Positions 49,990 through 63,367 are shown, numbered from the stretch's first letter. The stretch: DNA of 64,000 nt from Mucor racemosus (GCA_027405735.1 JAPEHQ010000003.1:1-64000), one strand, 5' to 3'. Notes: generated by a model not told the origin, from the sequence alone. Program-made: numbers and translations.

Positions 49990-51603
49990 TTACACTGCTT
50001 GATTAATATTGCGATTATGTACACAGTTTTGACTATAAGGAGCATTTCTGCGAGTTGGATTTGTAGCTAAATAAGCATTGACAACCTCCTCTGCCAATTG
50101 CATTACTTGATTAATGTTATTAATGGGTGCTTGATTAAGGTTGATAGCAGCCCGGATCATGTCGCGGTATTTAGGATTTAATGATCTAATATATCGATCA
50201 ATGAAGGTCTTTCCAGTCAAATCTACATGAGCAATCAAACAATAACGCATGTAACGTTTGTTGTATTCTTCAATGGTGTCGTAAAATTTCATTTCCAAGC
50301 TTAGTAAATGTTGACAATAATCTGCTACACGGCGTTGATCTTGTTCTCTGGGTTGTTCCCTAGACTGGGGCGGAGCAGCAACAGCAGTAGTAGAATCTGC
50401 TAACAAGGCATTTAATGGAGTAACAGCAATTTGGGGAGCAGCTGTTGTTGCATTAACTAAAGCATTAGTGGCAGCAAAAGCGGCTGTTGGAGCAGTAGGA
50501 ATATTGTTGGCAACTTCAGATGCAGGTTTAGTGGGAACAGCAGTGTTACTACTTTGAGCTGTGGGCTTCCACGCTGATTCATTATTTGCGGCATTAGGCT
50601 TTTCAGCATATTTCATAGAATACATTTGTTTAGCGTAATTCCATGTATGCTTTCTTCCGAAAATAGTTTCCTCTGCCCAAGTGATTTTACTCTTGGGTAA
50701 AGCATGAAGTAACATTGATTCCCACACATTATCAATATCCATATCTATAGATTTTGCAAAAGTTTTAGCAGTTTTCTCAAACTGTTCTAAAAATTGATCA
50801 GTCAATAATGTTTGAATTTGTTGTCTTTGCTTTGTAAGATTATCTTCCTCTTGTTTTTCGTGTTGTTTCTTTTTCACCAAACGTTCTTGATCCAACTTTC
50901 TCTTTTCATGCTGTTGCTGCAATTGTTGTTTTTGTTGCACAACACGTTGTTTTTGTTGTTGTTGTTGTTGTTGTTTTTCCAAATTTAATTTTTGTTGAAT
51001 TTTGATCGTATTTTCCTTATCCAACAAAATTCGTTTACGTTCCCTTTCAAATTCTTCCTTTTCCTCTTCAAATTGCTTTCTCTTTAAATCTAATTCGCGC
51101 CTTTCATTGTCTACAGTCTGAGGTGCGATTGCAGTTGGTGTAATGTCCATGGTTTGTGTAGCAACAATATTATTGTCTTCTACCTTTACATTTATGACCT
51201 TAGATTGTTGTACTAGTACACCGAGTTGACTAAGGCTTTCTTTTGTATCATTGTCGTCAATTTTCAATGTTGATAATAAAGTATATATTCTTGATAATGC
51301 AGTAGAAGAGGTAGTAGAAGCAGATGTAGCAGCAGTTGACAAGGACTTTTGGCGCTGAGGATTGTCAACAAATGAAGTAATTGACTGCAATACATTTACA
51401 ATCATACAAACATGCTCGTACTGTTGAATTACTCTTTTGATGTGATCATTGGCATTATTTCCTATGCTATTAATTGATTGTTGCATTTCACTTGCAGTCG
51501 TTAAAAATCTTTCGGTTGATTCAACGAGTTGGCAAGCCACTTTAGCAGCTTTATAACTGATCGGATCTTGACTGATCGCTTGGTTATCGCTTGGATTATC
51601 CAT
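49990..51603 (-). CDS. Gag-like protein, single intact exon (possible domesticated retrotransposon gene)
   Basis: One intact frame of 537 aa. Residues 1-150 are helical and Ser/Thr-rich. A charged, Gln-rich coiled coil spans about 165-275 (with a seven-Gln run near 211-217). A first capsid-like segment lies at 280-332 (WESMLLHALPKSKITW, HTWNYAKQMYSMKY). An Ala/Thr/Pro linker follows (340-415). Residues 425-515 resemble Ty3-type Gag capsid sequence (YCQHLLSLEMKFYDTIEEYN, FIDRYIRSLNPKYRDMI, AEEVVNAYL). No CCHC zinc knuckle, protease, reverse transcriptase or integrase is seen in or next to it, and no LTRs flank it. It shares a 247-bp divergent promoter region with the rhomboid gene. An old element is the alternative, but the frame is undamaged. 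Confidence 0.72.
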   Translation of the reverse strand: MDNPSDNQAISQDPISYKAAKVACQLVESTERFLTTASEMQQSINSIGNNANDHIKRVIQQYEHVCMIVNVLQSITSFVDNPQRQKSLSTAATSASTTSSTALSRIYTLLSTLKIDDNDTKESLSQLGVLVQQSKVINVKVEDNNIVATQTMDITPTAIAPQTVDNERRELDLKRKQFEEEKEEFERERKRILLDKENTIKIQQKLNLEKQQQQQQQKQRVVQQKQQLQQQHEKRKLDQERLVKKKQHEKQEEDNLTKQRQQIQTLLTDQFLEQFEKTAKTFAKSIDMDIDNVWESMLLHALPKSKITWAEETIFGRKHTWNYAKQMYSMKYAEKPNAANNESAWKPTAQSSNTAVPTKPASEVANNIPTAPTAAFAATNALVNATTAAPQIAVTPLNALLADSTTAVAAPPQSREQPREQDQRRVADYCQHLLSLEMKFYDTIEEYNKRYMRYCLIAHVDLTGKTFIDRYIRSLNPKYRDMIRAAINLNQAPINNINQVMQLAEEVVNAYLATNPTRRNAPYSQNCVHNRNINQAV

Positions 51604-51850
51604 GTAAATTGCTTGGTTTTTGGTTTTGGTTTTGGTTAAAGAGAGAAAGAGAGAAGAGTTTGATTGTTCTTAATGTCAATTTTATATCATTCAGTTCATT
51701 TCTCATTGGAATATTTTGATTGATTGATTGTGACCTCCTAAATCAAATGGTTATGTAATGGTGTTCACCCTATGCTTGCGTAAAACCAAGCTACTGAGCT
51801 TCAAGAACTTTCTAGTAGCATAACTGCAAATTTCCTTGTTCTTTTGCAAC

Positions 51851-52875
51851 ATGCTGAAAACAAGATTTGTTGGGTTGACTAATATTTGTAAATCTACTAG
51901 TACAAGATGGCAACAAAAAATAGCTACAACAAGAACATACATTCGACCACACTATTACAATAACAATGAACCCTTGTCAAAAACTATTCAAGCGCAGAAA
52001 AACCCTTTACAAATGTTTAGTCGTAAACTCAATAGTATCGACCCAAACAAAGTACTCTGGTCAGTTATTGGCACCAACGTTGGAGTCTTTCTGATGTGGC
52101 AATATGCCATCAATTCATATAAACAATTTGGTGATTCACATTGGTTAAATATCATGGGTAAGCATTTTATCAGTTCACCAGAAGCCGTTAGCAATGGTCG
52201 ATACCACACACTCTTGACTTCAGCATTTTCGCATAAATCATTGGAACACATTGGTCTCAACATGTTGGTGCTTTATAGCATTGGACAAGGTGTAATTGCA
52301 GCTATTGGAGCGTCTAGATTCTTGATTTTGTATGCTGGTGCTGGCATAACTGCATCAATTGTAGGAATTGGATATAAAAAGTATATTCGACCCATGTTGG
52401 AAAAAGAGAGATATGGCCATAGTAGAGATTCTGGATTCAGAGGAGGTTCAATGGGAGCATCAGGTAAAGGTCGCAATGAAGATGCCGTTATGGTTTATTA
52501 ATTTAAAATTAGGTTCTGTCATGGCAATCACCTCCTTTTTTGCTTGTGCATGTAATGTTTATTCATTGTTCAATATGATTTATAATGCATAAATTAACAG
52601 ATTTGATAGATCCAAGAGCCACATTTTTAGTTTTCTTTGTTATTCCAATGCCAGCAATTGCTGTAGTAGGATTATTTGCAGCATATGATATTTACAAAGC
52701 ATCTACATTGGAGGTAAATTGTCATTTATACATTTGAAACTGAATGAAATTTCTAATTTTCGAATAGAGCGGTATCGTTGATAGTGCTGCTCATATTGGA
52801 GGAGTTGCGTATGGTGCTGGATATTGGTTCTTGCGAGTTAGACCAATGTTGAAAGCAGGTAGATGGAGAGTATAG
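51851..52875 (+). CDS. PCP1: Mitochondrial rhomboid protease (Pcp1/PARL type)
   Basis: Four exons, 51851-52463, 52513-52551, 52601-52713 and 52768-52875, give 290 aa. It is an intramembrane serine protease of the mitochondrial inner membrane; in yeast the homologue cleaves Mgm1 and Ccp1. The N-terminus is a basic presequence (MLKTRFVGLTNICKSTSTRW). Membrane helices carry the rhomboid landmarks: HTLLTSAFSHKSLEHIGLNM, the catalytic GASG with Ser204, split by intron 1, and the catalytic His264 in AAHIGGVAYGAGYW. The second exon is only 39 nt; its donor was set as GTAATG so that ACAYLIDPRATF reads through. Reading the first exon alone ends in a false stop. The ATG at 51851 was chosen over an upstream TTG. 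Confidence 0.9.
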
Positions 52876-53033
52876 CAGATTCACATGTAAATTCTGATTC
52901 GTCAAGTTTGCCCCCAAAAATGTTTCGGTGTTGGGCCCCTATTTTTTTTTACCAACCAAATGTTGACAAAAAGAAAACAGTTTAAACTCTTTCTTCTTCC
53001 CCTTTTTCATCTTTTATATATAAATTATTTATT

Positions 53034-54138
<1,105 letters not shown>

Positions 54139-54988
54139 ATTAAAGAAAAAGCATATACACAATTTTATATATTAAACTAATTGAAAATAAAAATAAAAAA
54201 GGTAAAAAGGCATTATTCTGGTATTGTTGTTCAATTTGTAAATGTGTTTATAAGGTGTACAGATTTAAATTAATCAGTGATTGTACAATTCTATATATTG
54301 CCTAGTGTAGTTTACTAAAAATAAGCTGTCAGATCTTATCAGATTGATTTTAAACCCTTCTCTATTACATATACAAAAGATTTGAATAAAAGTAAAGTTT
54401 AACAATTAGCACGATACTTGATGATGAATATATATATATATAGTACAAATGTGTCTCTTCAGAAAGATGTAAATAAATATTGATTATTTGCGTAAAAATG
54501 CCATTTTCACACGGCTGATTACACAATTGTCTAGATAAACCATGCTTAGTGTATTTGTATTGATAAATTACAAGGAAGTCCTATTAGCAGTTAAGAAGCT
54601 GCCAATGTTTATTTATACGCACACTTTTTATTAAGCTATGTCATAAACATGTGGTTTTTAAGGATGGAGGTTTTTTTTAGCAATACAACAACAACAACAA
54701 CAAAAATCTAGAGCGTTAAAGTCTTTTTTTAACACGTTAAGAACATTATAGCATTTTTTATTTCATAACAAAGTTATGTAAATATGGTTATATATATACA
54801 AACACATAAAGACATATACGGTTTAATTTAAAGCAACTTTGAAATGAATGGTTTATTGAAAAAAAATATGAATATTTATATCAAATGTAAAAGGCTAAAT
54901 AGTGTTGTTGCTACATAACATGAATAAATCAGTATGCATGAGGTTTTGTAACTGTATAAATACAAATTACCTTGACCTTCATATCAGA
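54139..54988. other. Intergenic between convergent genes
   Basis: 850 bp between the b5 reductase stop and the SMP-like gene stop. Short TA runs near 54430 and a CAA run near 54689-54703. No gene recognised. Confidence 0.5.
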
Positions 54989-55189
54989 TTACTGTTTGCC
55001 TTGTTGGTGATTATCACCTTGGTTTCCACCTTGGTTTCCACCTTGGTTATCACCAGATTGATTGGTATTCCTGTCACCGGCAGATTGAGCACGAGAAGAA
55101 AAGGAATTCTTACCAGTGTCTCGATTGTTTTTAGCTTGGGAAGCTTGGATGCGAGAGGCGTCTTCTTTTGAAGTAGGGTTCTTGGGCAT
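54989..55189 (-). CDS. Small hydrophilic SMP-domain-like protein
   Basis: A single-exon frame of 66 aa starting MPKNPTSKEDASRIQASQ. The segment DASRIQASQAKNN...FSSRAQSAGDRN resembles the seed-maturation-protein (SMP) motif found in small fungal stress or spore proteins. The C-terminus is a glycine/asparagine/glutamine repeat (GDNQGGNQGGNQGDN), encoded by a 12-bp tandem repeat near 55013-55052. It is extremely hydrophilic with no hydrophobic core, as in LEA-type desiccation proteins. The internal ATG at 55189 was chosen over a longer upstream extension because the family begins MPxNP. A stress or dormancy role is an inference. Confidence 0.65.
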   Translation of the reverse strand: MPKNPTSKEDASRIQASQAKNNRDTGKNSFSSRAQSAGDRNTNQSGDNQGGNQGGNQGDNHQQGKQ

Positions 55190-55907
55190 GTTGATTGATG
55201 AAAAAACTAAAATCATTTTGCAACAAAACTCTTTCTTTTATATCTCTTTTAACCCATGTTATAAGTGTCAACAAACAGGTATATATAGACGTGAGAGTCT
55301 GGATACTTTTCCTTGAATTTATCAACAATTCCACATGTTTTAATCCAGGTTATATGTTTGTATAGGATTGCCCACTTGCTTGTTTTGCCTGATTTTTACG
55401 TTTCAATATGTAATCATTATGCCACTCTCACGTAACCTGGTTTAAGACTGTTTGACTGGAACGTCAATATATCAAGCATTCCTTATTTTGATAAACTAGA
55501 ATAGAAGGAATATCCTGCTGATTGAATAGCTTGATTACTATACAATGTCTATTATTATAGACTTTTATAATTGTTTATTATTAGAATGTAAACACCGAGT
55601 CAAAAATTGGAAAAAAAAAAGCGAGAAATAACTTGCTTCAGGAATTTATTTCTCATGAATACAACAGATATATGTATTTATATTTTGTTAATTGATAATA
55701 AGCATATTGGGCACCCATAAATGTTTTTTTCCTGTAGTTTATATGATAAATTCAAAGAAATGAAACATATTATTGATAGAGGTAGTTAAATTTTATATGG
55801 ATAAAAACTGATGCAAATGATTATAATATAAAAATGATATTATTTATTGGCAATTAAATGAAAAAGTTGTATACTATATAATACAACAATAAACCTACTA
55901 ATAAATA
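55190..55907. other. Intergenic, no gene seen
   Basis: 718 bp of AT-rich DNA between the start of the SMP-like gene and the end of the dioxygenase gene. No further signal recognised. Confidence 0.5.
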
Positions 55908-57117
55908 TCAGAATTTAGCTTGGCTTCCATCATATCTAGGGAGCTTGGTATCTTTGGGTAAGCCAAATGCATATGAACCCCAACTAAGAGTAGAATAGTA
56001 ATCCTCCAACAACTTCTTTCCCTTATCGGAACCTGCAGCACCTAGGGCAACATGGAACGGGACAAGATGCTAAATATAACGCAAGATTTGAGTACAATTA
56101 ATTTTTAGTGAACTTTGTATATAATATGCGTACCTCAGCAGTTGGGTGGCATTTTCTGAAACTGGCATGCTTATCAAGTTGGTTAGCCAAATCATTACGT
56201 TCTTCAAATGTATAGCGACAGGCAATCTTTTCCATATCCTTGTCAAAATCAACAACAAATTTAGGTGAAGGTTTATCTCCGTAGGTCCAAAGAGTACTCA
56301 AATTATGAACAGCACTTCCACTACCAATGATAACAATGTTATCATCTCTAATGTAATAATAAAGCTGACGTTAATACGAAATCTTTTCAATAATATCAAT
56401 AATGCCATACCTCAAGGGTGCTAATGCTTCACCCATCTTGGTGTGCATCTCCATGTTTTCATGTTCAAAAGTTGATACTTCAATGATGGGAATATCAGGA
56501 TTTGATTTCATAGCACGCATTAATGGAACCCAAACACCATGATCATTACCATATTTCTTTCCAGTAACTTCAATGCCCGACTATTTTTGTGCAATGATGA
56601 GTAAATAAACTAGATATTCATGCATGCAAACAAACCTACCTCTTTTAATAAATCTACAACACGATTAGCAATAGCAGGAGATCCCTTGTGATCCCATGTA
56701 ACTTCATAATAGCGGCGAGGGAAATTGAAAAAGTCGTAAATAAGTTTGGGTTTCTCAGATGTATCCACTAATAGAGATATGTGTAAATGGCTAGGGTTAT
56801 TTTATGAAAATACATCTTATAATGCATACCAAATACTCCATTGTTTCCTTGTCCTTGCCAATGAGCGCTAATAATTACAATGGCTTTAGGCTTTAATTCA
56901 TTTTTGAGATAATTACCGAGCCAATTGTAAAAATGGCCTGGTTTATCCTGATTTTCCAAAAGATTGGGACCTGCATTTCATGTATATAAAAAAATTAGTG
57001 GTTAGTAAATCCTTGATAATCATTTTAAATATGTTACCAACCTCCATGAGAAACAAAGAATACAGGAGTTCTTTTAGAAGCGGTAGTAGTAGCAATAGCA
57101 CCAGCAGCAACAGACAT
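55908..57117 (-). CDS. LigB-type extradiol dioxygenase (4,5-DOPA dioxygenase-like)
   Basis: Six exons, 57117-57042, 56970-56830, 56767-56640, 56580-56411, 56347-56134 and 56069-55908, give 296 aa. The family opens aromatic rings of catechol substrates using a divalent metal; the exact substrate here is unknown. Likely metal and catalytic histidines lie in FVSHGGPNLL (His24), IISAHWQG (His62), GNDHGVWVPL and HLVPFHVALGAAG near the C-terminus. The ending GSYAFG...YDGSQAKF is complete. Intron 1 has an unusual GTTGGT donor, but the join restores the conserved HGGP. Introns are 53-71 bp. It is transcribed towards the SMP-like gene. Confidence 0.88.
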
Positions 57118-57693
57118 TTTATTGTTTTAAATAATATAATGAATAGAGTTGAACAAAGGCATGTATGATTGGGGGACCTGTTAAAATATCGCAATATATA
57201 TATCCAAAAGCTGAATAATATTACAAATCAGTACAGTAATCAGCGGGGAGATGTCTAAATGTGACCACTCCACTAGATGCAAAATTGCATATTGAGGTGG
57301 CACATCATAGCATTTACATATTGTAAATAGCAAAACGAACTATTATAGATAAGATTACCATATTCAGATGTATCTAAAGTATATAAACATGATGCGATTA
57401 AGATTAAGTTTACAAAAGATTTTACATTTGTAAACCATAATTGTTAATACACATTCCCGGCAAAAAGATTAAGATATAGCTTTCTTGTGGAAAAAACCAT
57501 TTTTTCCAAAGAAATAATAAAAAATAAAAAATATGACAAGATAGATTAACATCTAATAATTAAATTTTATTATGATATATATTAACAAATTATGCCGTTT
57601 AAGGGTTGAAAATATTCTTTAAATACAAGAAGCAAATTTTGTAAATGCAAAAAAACTATAGATGAGGATGATCATTCATCCGTTTTTTTTTTA
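57118..57693. other. Intergenic, no gene seen
   Basis: 576 bp between the dioxygenase start and the CHCH-protein stop. Contains a GATGTCTAAATGTGACCACTCC block of no known meaning and an oligo-T near 57682-57690. Confidence 0.5.
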
Positions 57694-58330
57694 TTATTGT
57701 CGTTGTTGATCGATTTTATCACGAAGTCTATAAGCTCTTAATAAAATTTCATTGTCTTCCTTTTCTGTATTGACAGGCCCTTTATAATTGACCTCTTTAA
57801 AGAATTTCTAAAATAACACATTGGTAAATAAAACATGTCAAACATGCAATTACAAATCAAACCTTTTGCGCGTTATAACAGCCCCAAAATTTCTGCTTTT
57901 GTTCTTCACACATCTTTGCTTTATCCCACCAGCTACCATGTTGGAAACATGTCATTAAATTCTCATGAAGATCTGCACATACTGTAAGTGATGCTTCATG
58001 AATTTCACTTCTTTGTTCTTTGAAATCTCGAGCAGCCCAAACAGGTTGTTGTGGTTGTTGTGGTTGTTGTGATTGTTCTGGTTTTTTTGATTCTTTATTT
58101 TCATTAGATGGAATAGGATTTTGTGTAGGTAAATGAACTTTGTAATGCTCTGAAGTTTGAACAGGTTCAGGTAATGACTCTTGTTCAACAGGTGTAGGTT
58201 GCGGGGATTGGATTGGTTTTGTAGGATCATAACGAGGTTGTTCTTTCTGTAGGTAATCCTCTGTATTTGATTCTTTTACATAGGATTTTATATAATCTCT
58301 GGCTGATCCTTGTTCCTTATTATTTGACAT
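57694..58330 (-). CDS. Twin CX9C (CHCH) mitochondrial-type protein
   Basis: Two exons, 58330-57863 and 57807-57694, give 193 aa. The N-terminal 100 residues are polar and low complexity (QPQQPQQP). The C-terminal part has a twin CX9C motif: Cys118/Cys128 and Cys141/Cys151 (CADLHENLMTC and CEEQKQKFWGC), the helix-turn-helix fold that is oxidised by Mia40 in the mitochondrial intermembrane space. The second exon adds KFFKEVNYKGPVNTEKE and a charged tail. The intron uses a GTTTGA donor. The architecture, long disordered N-terminus then CHCH, resembles several assembly factors, but I cannot name the orthologue. The upstream frame extension lacks support, so MSNNKEQ was chosen. Confidence 0.8.
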
Positions 58331-58548
58331 GTTTGTATTGAGAAAGAAAAGAAGAATATCAAGTATCCTTGTCCCGGTAGTCAAAAAACTGGGTTTTAAT
58401 GAAGCACTCCAACAAGCAACAATGTTGAGATCCCCCGCACCCCCTCCCTGTAATATAAAGGGCAAGCCACAATGTTATATATATTCATATAACCAATTTT
58501 TTATTAAACACATATACTTGAAATCTATACTACAAAGCTCTTCTTTTT

Positions 58549-59101
58549 TTATTCCTTTACAAAACGATTATTCTTCAACTCTAACTGACCATGTTCTAAA
58601 AATGAAGGCCATTCTTTTTCGCCCTTTAATTCCATAAAATGAGGTTGTTCCCAAAGTGCCAATAGTTTGGATTCGTTCTTTGATGCAGCAACAGATTCAA
58701 GTGCTTCACGTAATGATACAATTGACTTTTCTACTAAATCCAATTCATCAACCTGTCTTATACGTTTGGGTTTAGCAATGTGTTCTTCGCTGGTTTTTAA
58801 ATCGAGTTGACGAGCCTTTGAACGTTGAAGAAGGGCATCAGTAACTGCTTGAGCAGATTGAGGTGATTGGAAGCCTGTCAAAGCAACTAGAGGACGCCAT
58901 AAATCTTTTCTTAATTGAGGGTGCTTATTTGTTGTTCCAAGTTGATTCAATACTTTATTCTAAATGAAAGATTTAACATTTTGACATTTGACATTTTCTT
59001 CTTGATGTGATTTTGTTTACCTTCATATTTTGTCTTGAGCTAACCAAGATTTGCTTTGTTTGTACATGTCTAAAGAGGTAGATGCTACTTGTGGAAGCCA
59101 T
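58549..59101 (-). CDS. Mhr1/mL67-like mitochondrial protein
   Basis: Two exons, 59101-59021 and 58959-58549, give 163 aa. The N-terminal segment IYLFRHVQTKQILVSSRQNM and the block RKDLWRPLVALTGF look like the fungal Mhr1/mL67 family, a mitochondrial large-subunit ribosomal protein also known in yeast for mitochondrial DNA recombination. The rest is helical and charged (VDELDLVEKSIVSLREALES) and ends KNNRFVKE. The assignment rests on remembered family pattern and is moderate. It is divergently arranged with the CNOT2 gene, 267 bp apart, so the two may share a promoter. Confidence 0.65.
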
Positions 59102-59368
59102 AGTTGCTTATTTCCCGGGGTAAATTTAAAGAAAAGAGGTAGTAGGTGTTCTTTATTGAAAGGAGGGATTTGCTATTCATCATTGCTTTCCCCCCTTTAA
59201 ATGACCGAGATTGGAGTCACAAGCGTTCGATGCCATTGCATCCAACACGTCACCGGCTTTAGATGCAATTTTTTTGTTACTCTATTAGTATCGCAATGAT
59301 CATTGATTCTTGGTTTCTTCTTTTTACTCTTGTTTTATATACTAAAAAGGTTGTGAATATACGCTATA

Positions 59369-60750
59369 ATGTTCCGTCCTAATACAACAGCTGATTTAAA
59401 TGAGTTCCCTGCACTAGGAACACCTCCAACAATGAATCGAACTGCAGTTGCTCCAAACTCTACAACGCCATCCATGCCAAATCGTCTTGCAAGTTATGCC
59501 TCTACAGCAGGCAATAATGGGTTTCCACAACAGCAGCAAGAAATGGATAGTATGGATTTTGCTGCACATAATAAAAACCCTCTTGCATTTAGCAGAAACA
59601 ATTTCAATGGTGAACTGCCGCCATCAGTGAATAATAGAAACCTTGCACCGAGATCATTTTCAATGGATGAGTTCCCAGCGCTTCGTAGTTCTGCATCACC
59701 ATTTGATAACGCGATAGGTAGAGAATCTGGTGGAAAACCTGAACAATGGTTAGATTATGCTAATTTACGAGAGGGTCAACAAGCAGGTATATTATTCTCG
59801 GGCAATTGATTGCATAACATTTCTAATTTTGATAATATAGGAAAACCATTTTCAGATAAAAATGACTCTTCAGATTCTTGGGTAAGAGTTTCTTTTTCGT
59901 GTTTAAAATTATCTCGATATTTATCAACTTTCTTGCTTAGACACAAGCAGGACAACCAAGGAAACAAGATGAGTTAACTCCAACTGACGGCAAACCAACA
60001 GACCCATATGGTTTACTAGGATTATTAGGGGTCATTAGAATGACTGATCCCGATCGCAGTATGTTGGCACTTGGTAGTGATTTGACTACACTTGGTTTAG
60101 ATCTGAATACAGCAGAGTATGTTTGATTTACGCGTTCTCTTTTTTGATATATCGTGTTGATTTTTTTATTTATTTTTAGTTCGATATATTCAACATTTAT
60201 ATCACCTTGGTCCGATACACAGACTTTACCTGGTTTAAATGTGGAACCAGGCTATTATTTGCCTGCTTGTTATCGTAATGTGCAAGCTACACCACCAGCT
60301 CACCAACGTATGAGAACATTTTCTGATGAAATTTTATTTTATGTGTTTTATTGTATGCCAAAGGATATTGCCCAGGAGGCAGCAGCACAGGAATTGTATG
60401 TTTTTTTTTTCTTTTTGTTTGTTTGTACATTGAGATTTTTTTTATACTGATTCATTAATGCTAGATATGCTCGTAATTGGCGTTACCATAAGGAATTAGG
60501 GTTATGGTTAACAAAAGAAACAGATGAGAATGGTAGACCTGTACAAGCTTTCCGAAGGACCTCACCTAATGCCTTGGATCGTGGTGTGTATGTATTCTTT
60601 GACCCTACAACATGGCAAAAAGTGAAGCGAGAATGGACATTATCTTGGGATGCCATTGAAGAACGAAATCAACCATCACAGCCTCCTGTTGGCTTAACTA
60701 ATAACGTGGCCACCTCATCAAGTAATGGTTCAAATAGAGTGATGATGTAA
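59369..60750 (+). CDS. NOT2: CCR4-NOT complex subunit NOT2 (CNOT2)
   Basis: Five exons, 59369-59786, 59841-59881, 59941-60116, 60180-60395 and 60465-60750, give 378 aa. NOT2 is a scaffold subunit of the CCR4-NOT deadenylase, which controls mRNA decay and transcription. The N-terminal part is disordered and has two FPAL motifs (DLNEFPALG, SMDEFPAL). The conserved C-terminal region includes DPYGLLGLLGVIRMTDPDRS, LALGSDLTTLGLDLN, SPWSDTQTLPGLNVEPGYY and the NOT box YARNWRYHKELGLWL...WQKVKREW. Exon 2 is 41 nt. It converges on the Uds1-domain gene with 74 bp between stops. Confidence 0.93.
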
Positions 60751-60824
60751 ATTTTCTTTTTTTTTTTTTTCAAAATTAAAATCAAAGAAGAAAGGTTTAT
60801 TTCAACATAATAATTATATATAGT

Positions 60825-63367
60825 TTAAGCCATAAAAAGGGTTTGAACACCTTTATTAATTCGTTCATAACGAGACATTTCTCTTTCATGCTTGAGATCT
60901 TTTAATTGCTTTTCTAATCGTCTCTTTTCTTCTGCTTCTCTATCCAGTGTACATTGATGATCTGCCTTCATGTCATTGATCATTTTGCGGAATTCTTTAC
61001 GAAGAGATGCTGTTGTAGGTGTATCTGATTCATAGCCTAAATTCTTGGTCCTTTCTTGTGCTAAATTTGATTCGAGATCTTTAACTTCCTGCGTTAATTT
61101 CTCAATGCGTCTTTCATAGTTCATTTTATCAGTTTCGAATTCCATCGCTGTACCAGTCAAACGATCAAACTCTTTTAAAATGCCTTCGAAATTTGCTTCC
61201 ATGGCAGAACTTTGCTCAATCCAAGCAGCTTCTTTCTCAGAGAAAATAGTTTGCAATTGCTGTAATGCTTGATTTCCACCGCTTTGTTTTGGTTGTGATT
61301 TAGCCATTGATCTCTGTTGTTGTATTTCGGATTCTAATTGATTAATCTGTAAATCTCGAGAATCTAATGTTTTTTGTTTTTCTCGGATCAAAAGTTCAAG
61401 ATCTTTGCAGGTAGTTGATAATTTATCATGTTCTTTTTGTAAATGCTCGCATTGACGAGTAGTTTTGTCCAAGAAAGCAGCTTGCTCTTTCAATTGAGCT
61501 TGATACTCTTGCTCCTGTTCTTCCAATTGTTGTTCGTATTTAGCTTCAATTTCCCCAGGAGCAGGGTCCTCATTATTCAAAACTTGCATTACAGTTTTAC
61601 GCTTCATGGTTCGTTCATATTTCTCTTTATCCGTACGCAATTGAATTACTTCATCTCGATACTGCTGCATTTCCAATTTGAGTTCTTGTTCCTGGTTTTG
61701 AAAGACAGCGGCTTGAGATTTGATCTTGCTTGCTTGAAGTTCCATGTTTGCTACAGTAGCTTTCAATTGAGCAACTTGAGCATAGCCCATTTCAAGTTCT
61801 CGCTCAACCCTTTGTTGACTTTCTTTAGTAATGGATAGCTCTGATTCAAGTTCTTCAATACGTCCATTACTATCATCAGCGAAATCAAAGTCATCTTGTG
61901 GAAGCCATGCATTTTTGGACATCATGCTGTCAATTTCATTTTGTAATTGAGATACTTTAGCTTGGGCAGAATTGTTCTTTTCATGTGCAGCTTTTAATTG
62001 AATAGCAAGTTTCTTTTCTGACATGGCCTCCAATCGAGATTTCTCTTCGGCAGATGCTAATTTTGATTCAAGTTGCTTTGATTGAGATTTGTAATTGTTA
62101 AATTGAGATTCCAATTGGTCAAGAAGATCATTTGCAGAAGAATGAGGACTAACAATTGCATGAACATCATATTTTAAAAGTATCTTTTTCAAAGTTTGAG
62201 TAATTGTGTCCAATTGAGAGTGCAAGCCATGTAATTGTTCTTTGGGACTAGTTGGCTTTAAAGGAGAGGAGCTTTTAGGAGATGTCAACTGATATGAATT
62301 CTCCAATTTTTGTAGACCAACACACAGAACACCAGCTGTGTGCTTTAAAATTTGGTATTGGGTCTCTACTTCCTCGGATTGTAATTCATTTAATCTTTGT
62401 GTTAATATCTTTACTTTTTTATCTGCCTCTACTGCTTCATCAAGAAGCAACATGACAGATTCTCGGTTCTTGTTGGATGATAGGTTTGAAAGTGAATGTG
62501 ATGTTTCCTGGATCTTTTTATCCAACTCTAATCTGGCAATGGAGTTTTGTACACGATTTTTCAACCTTGCATGGTGCTATAAATTGTGTGATTAATTTCA
62601 TATTAAATATCTGTGAGAATACGCTAATTTACCTGCTTTAATGTCTCATACTCCTCAAATGATAATACTTTATATTCACGTGCATCAATAACAGCATGGG
62701 ATATAAGCAATTGCATCAACATATCTTCAGAGTTAATATCTACTTTAACTTCTTTTTGTGGTTGTTGTTGTGGTGTATTTGATTTTAATTTCCATATATT
62801 TTCAAGTTCCTGACTAAGATCATCTTCTACTGTTGCAACTGAAGAAGAAGATGAAGATGATATTGATGAGTAAATAGTGGGTTGTTCATCTAAACTCGAG
62901 TTTGATTTGTTATTTATATCTATGTGTAATTGTTACCATTAGAAATATATATGACACACAAAATTTCAATAATTAATGGTATTACCACGTGATCTTGTTG
63001 TTGCGGAAGCAGCAGCAACGGCAGCAGCTTGTTGAGAATCTCTTATACGAAACGGCGATCTTGCTGGTAGTGTTGGTGATAATACTGGAGGTGGAGATGA
63101 AGAATGGCTATAACCAGATTGATTACTATTTCTTTGTTGTTGCTGTTGTTGATTATGGTCATCAAAATTTCTCATCATGAGAGGTGATTGATGATTGCTG
63201 TTGCCATTGCTATTTGATGATGGTGTTCTTTTTAAATTGCTCTCGTTATTATTATTATTATTATTGTTATTATTATTATCTTTTTTGGGGAAATTGAAAA
63301 AATTGGTACGAGTAAATTTTAGACCCATAGGTCTATCATCATCATCACTTGACTGCCTTGGCATCAT
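60825..63367 (-). CDS. Uds1-domain long coiled-coil protein
   Basis: Three exons, 63367-62986, 62919-62633 and 62576-60825, give 806 aa. The N-terminus is low complexity with an Asn run (about 31-41) and Gln, Ser, Pro and Ala runs. The segment LLISHAVIDAREYKVLSFEE...TLKQHHARLKNRV (about 195-230) matches the fungal 'up-regulated during septation' (Uds1) domain, which leads into coiled coil covering nearly all the rest (for example LESKLASAEEKSRLEAMSEK). The C-terminus is MSRYERINKGVQTLFMA. Such proteins act in septation or at the cell cortex or microtubules; the precise role here is unknown. The exon 2/3 join lies within the Uds1 domain and keeps it intact. Confidence 0.82.
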
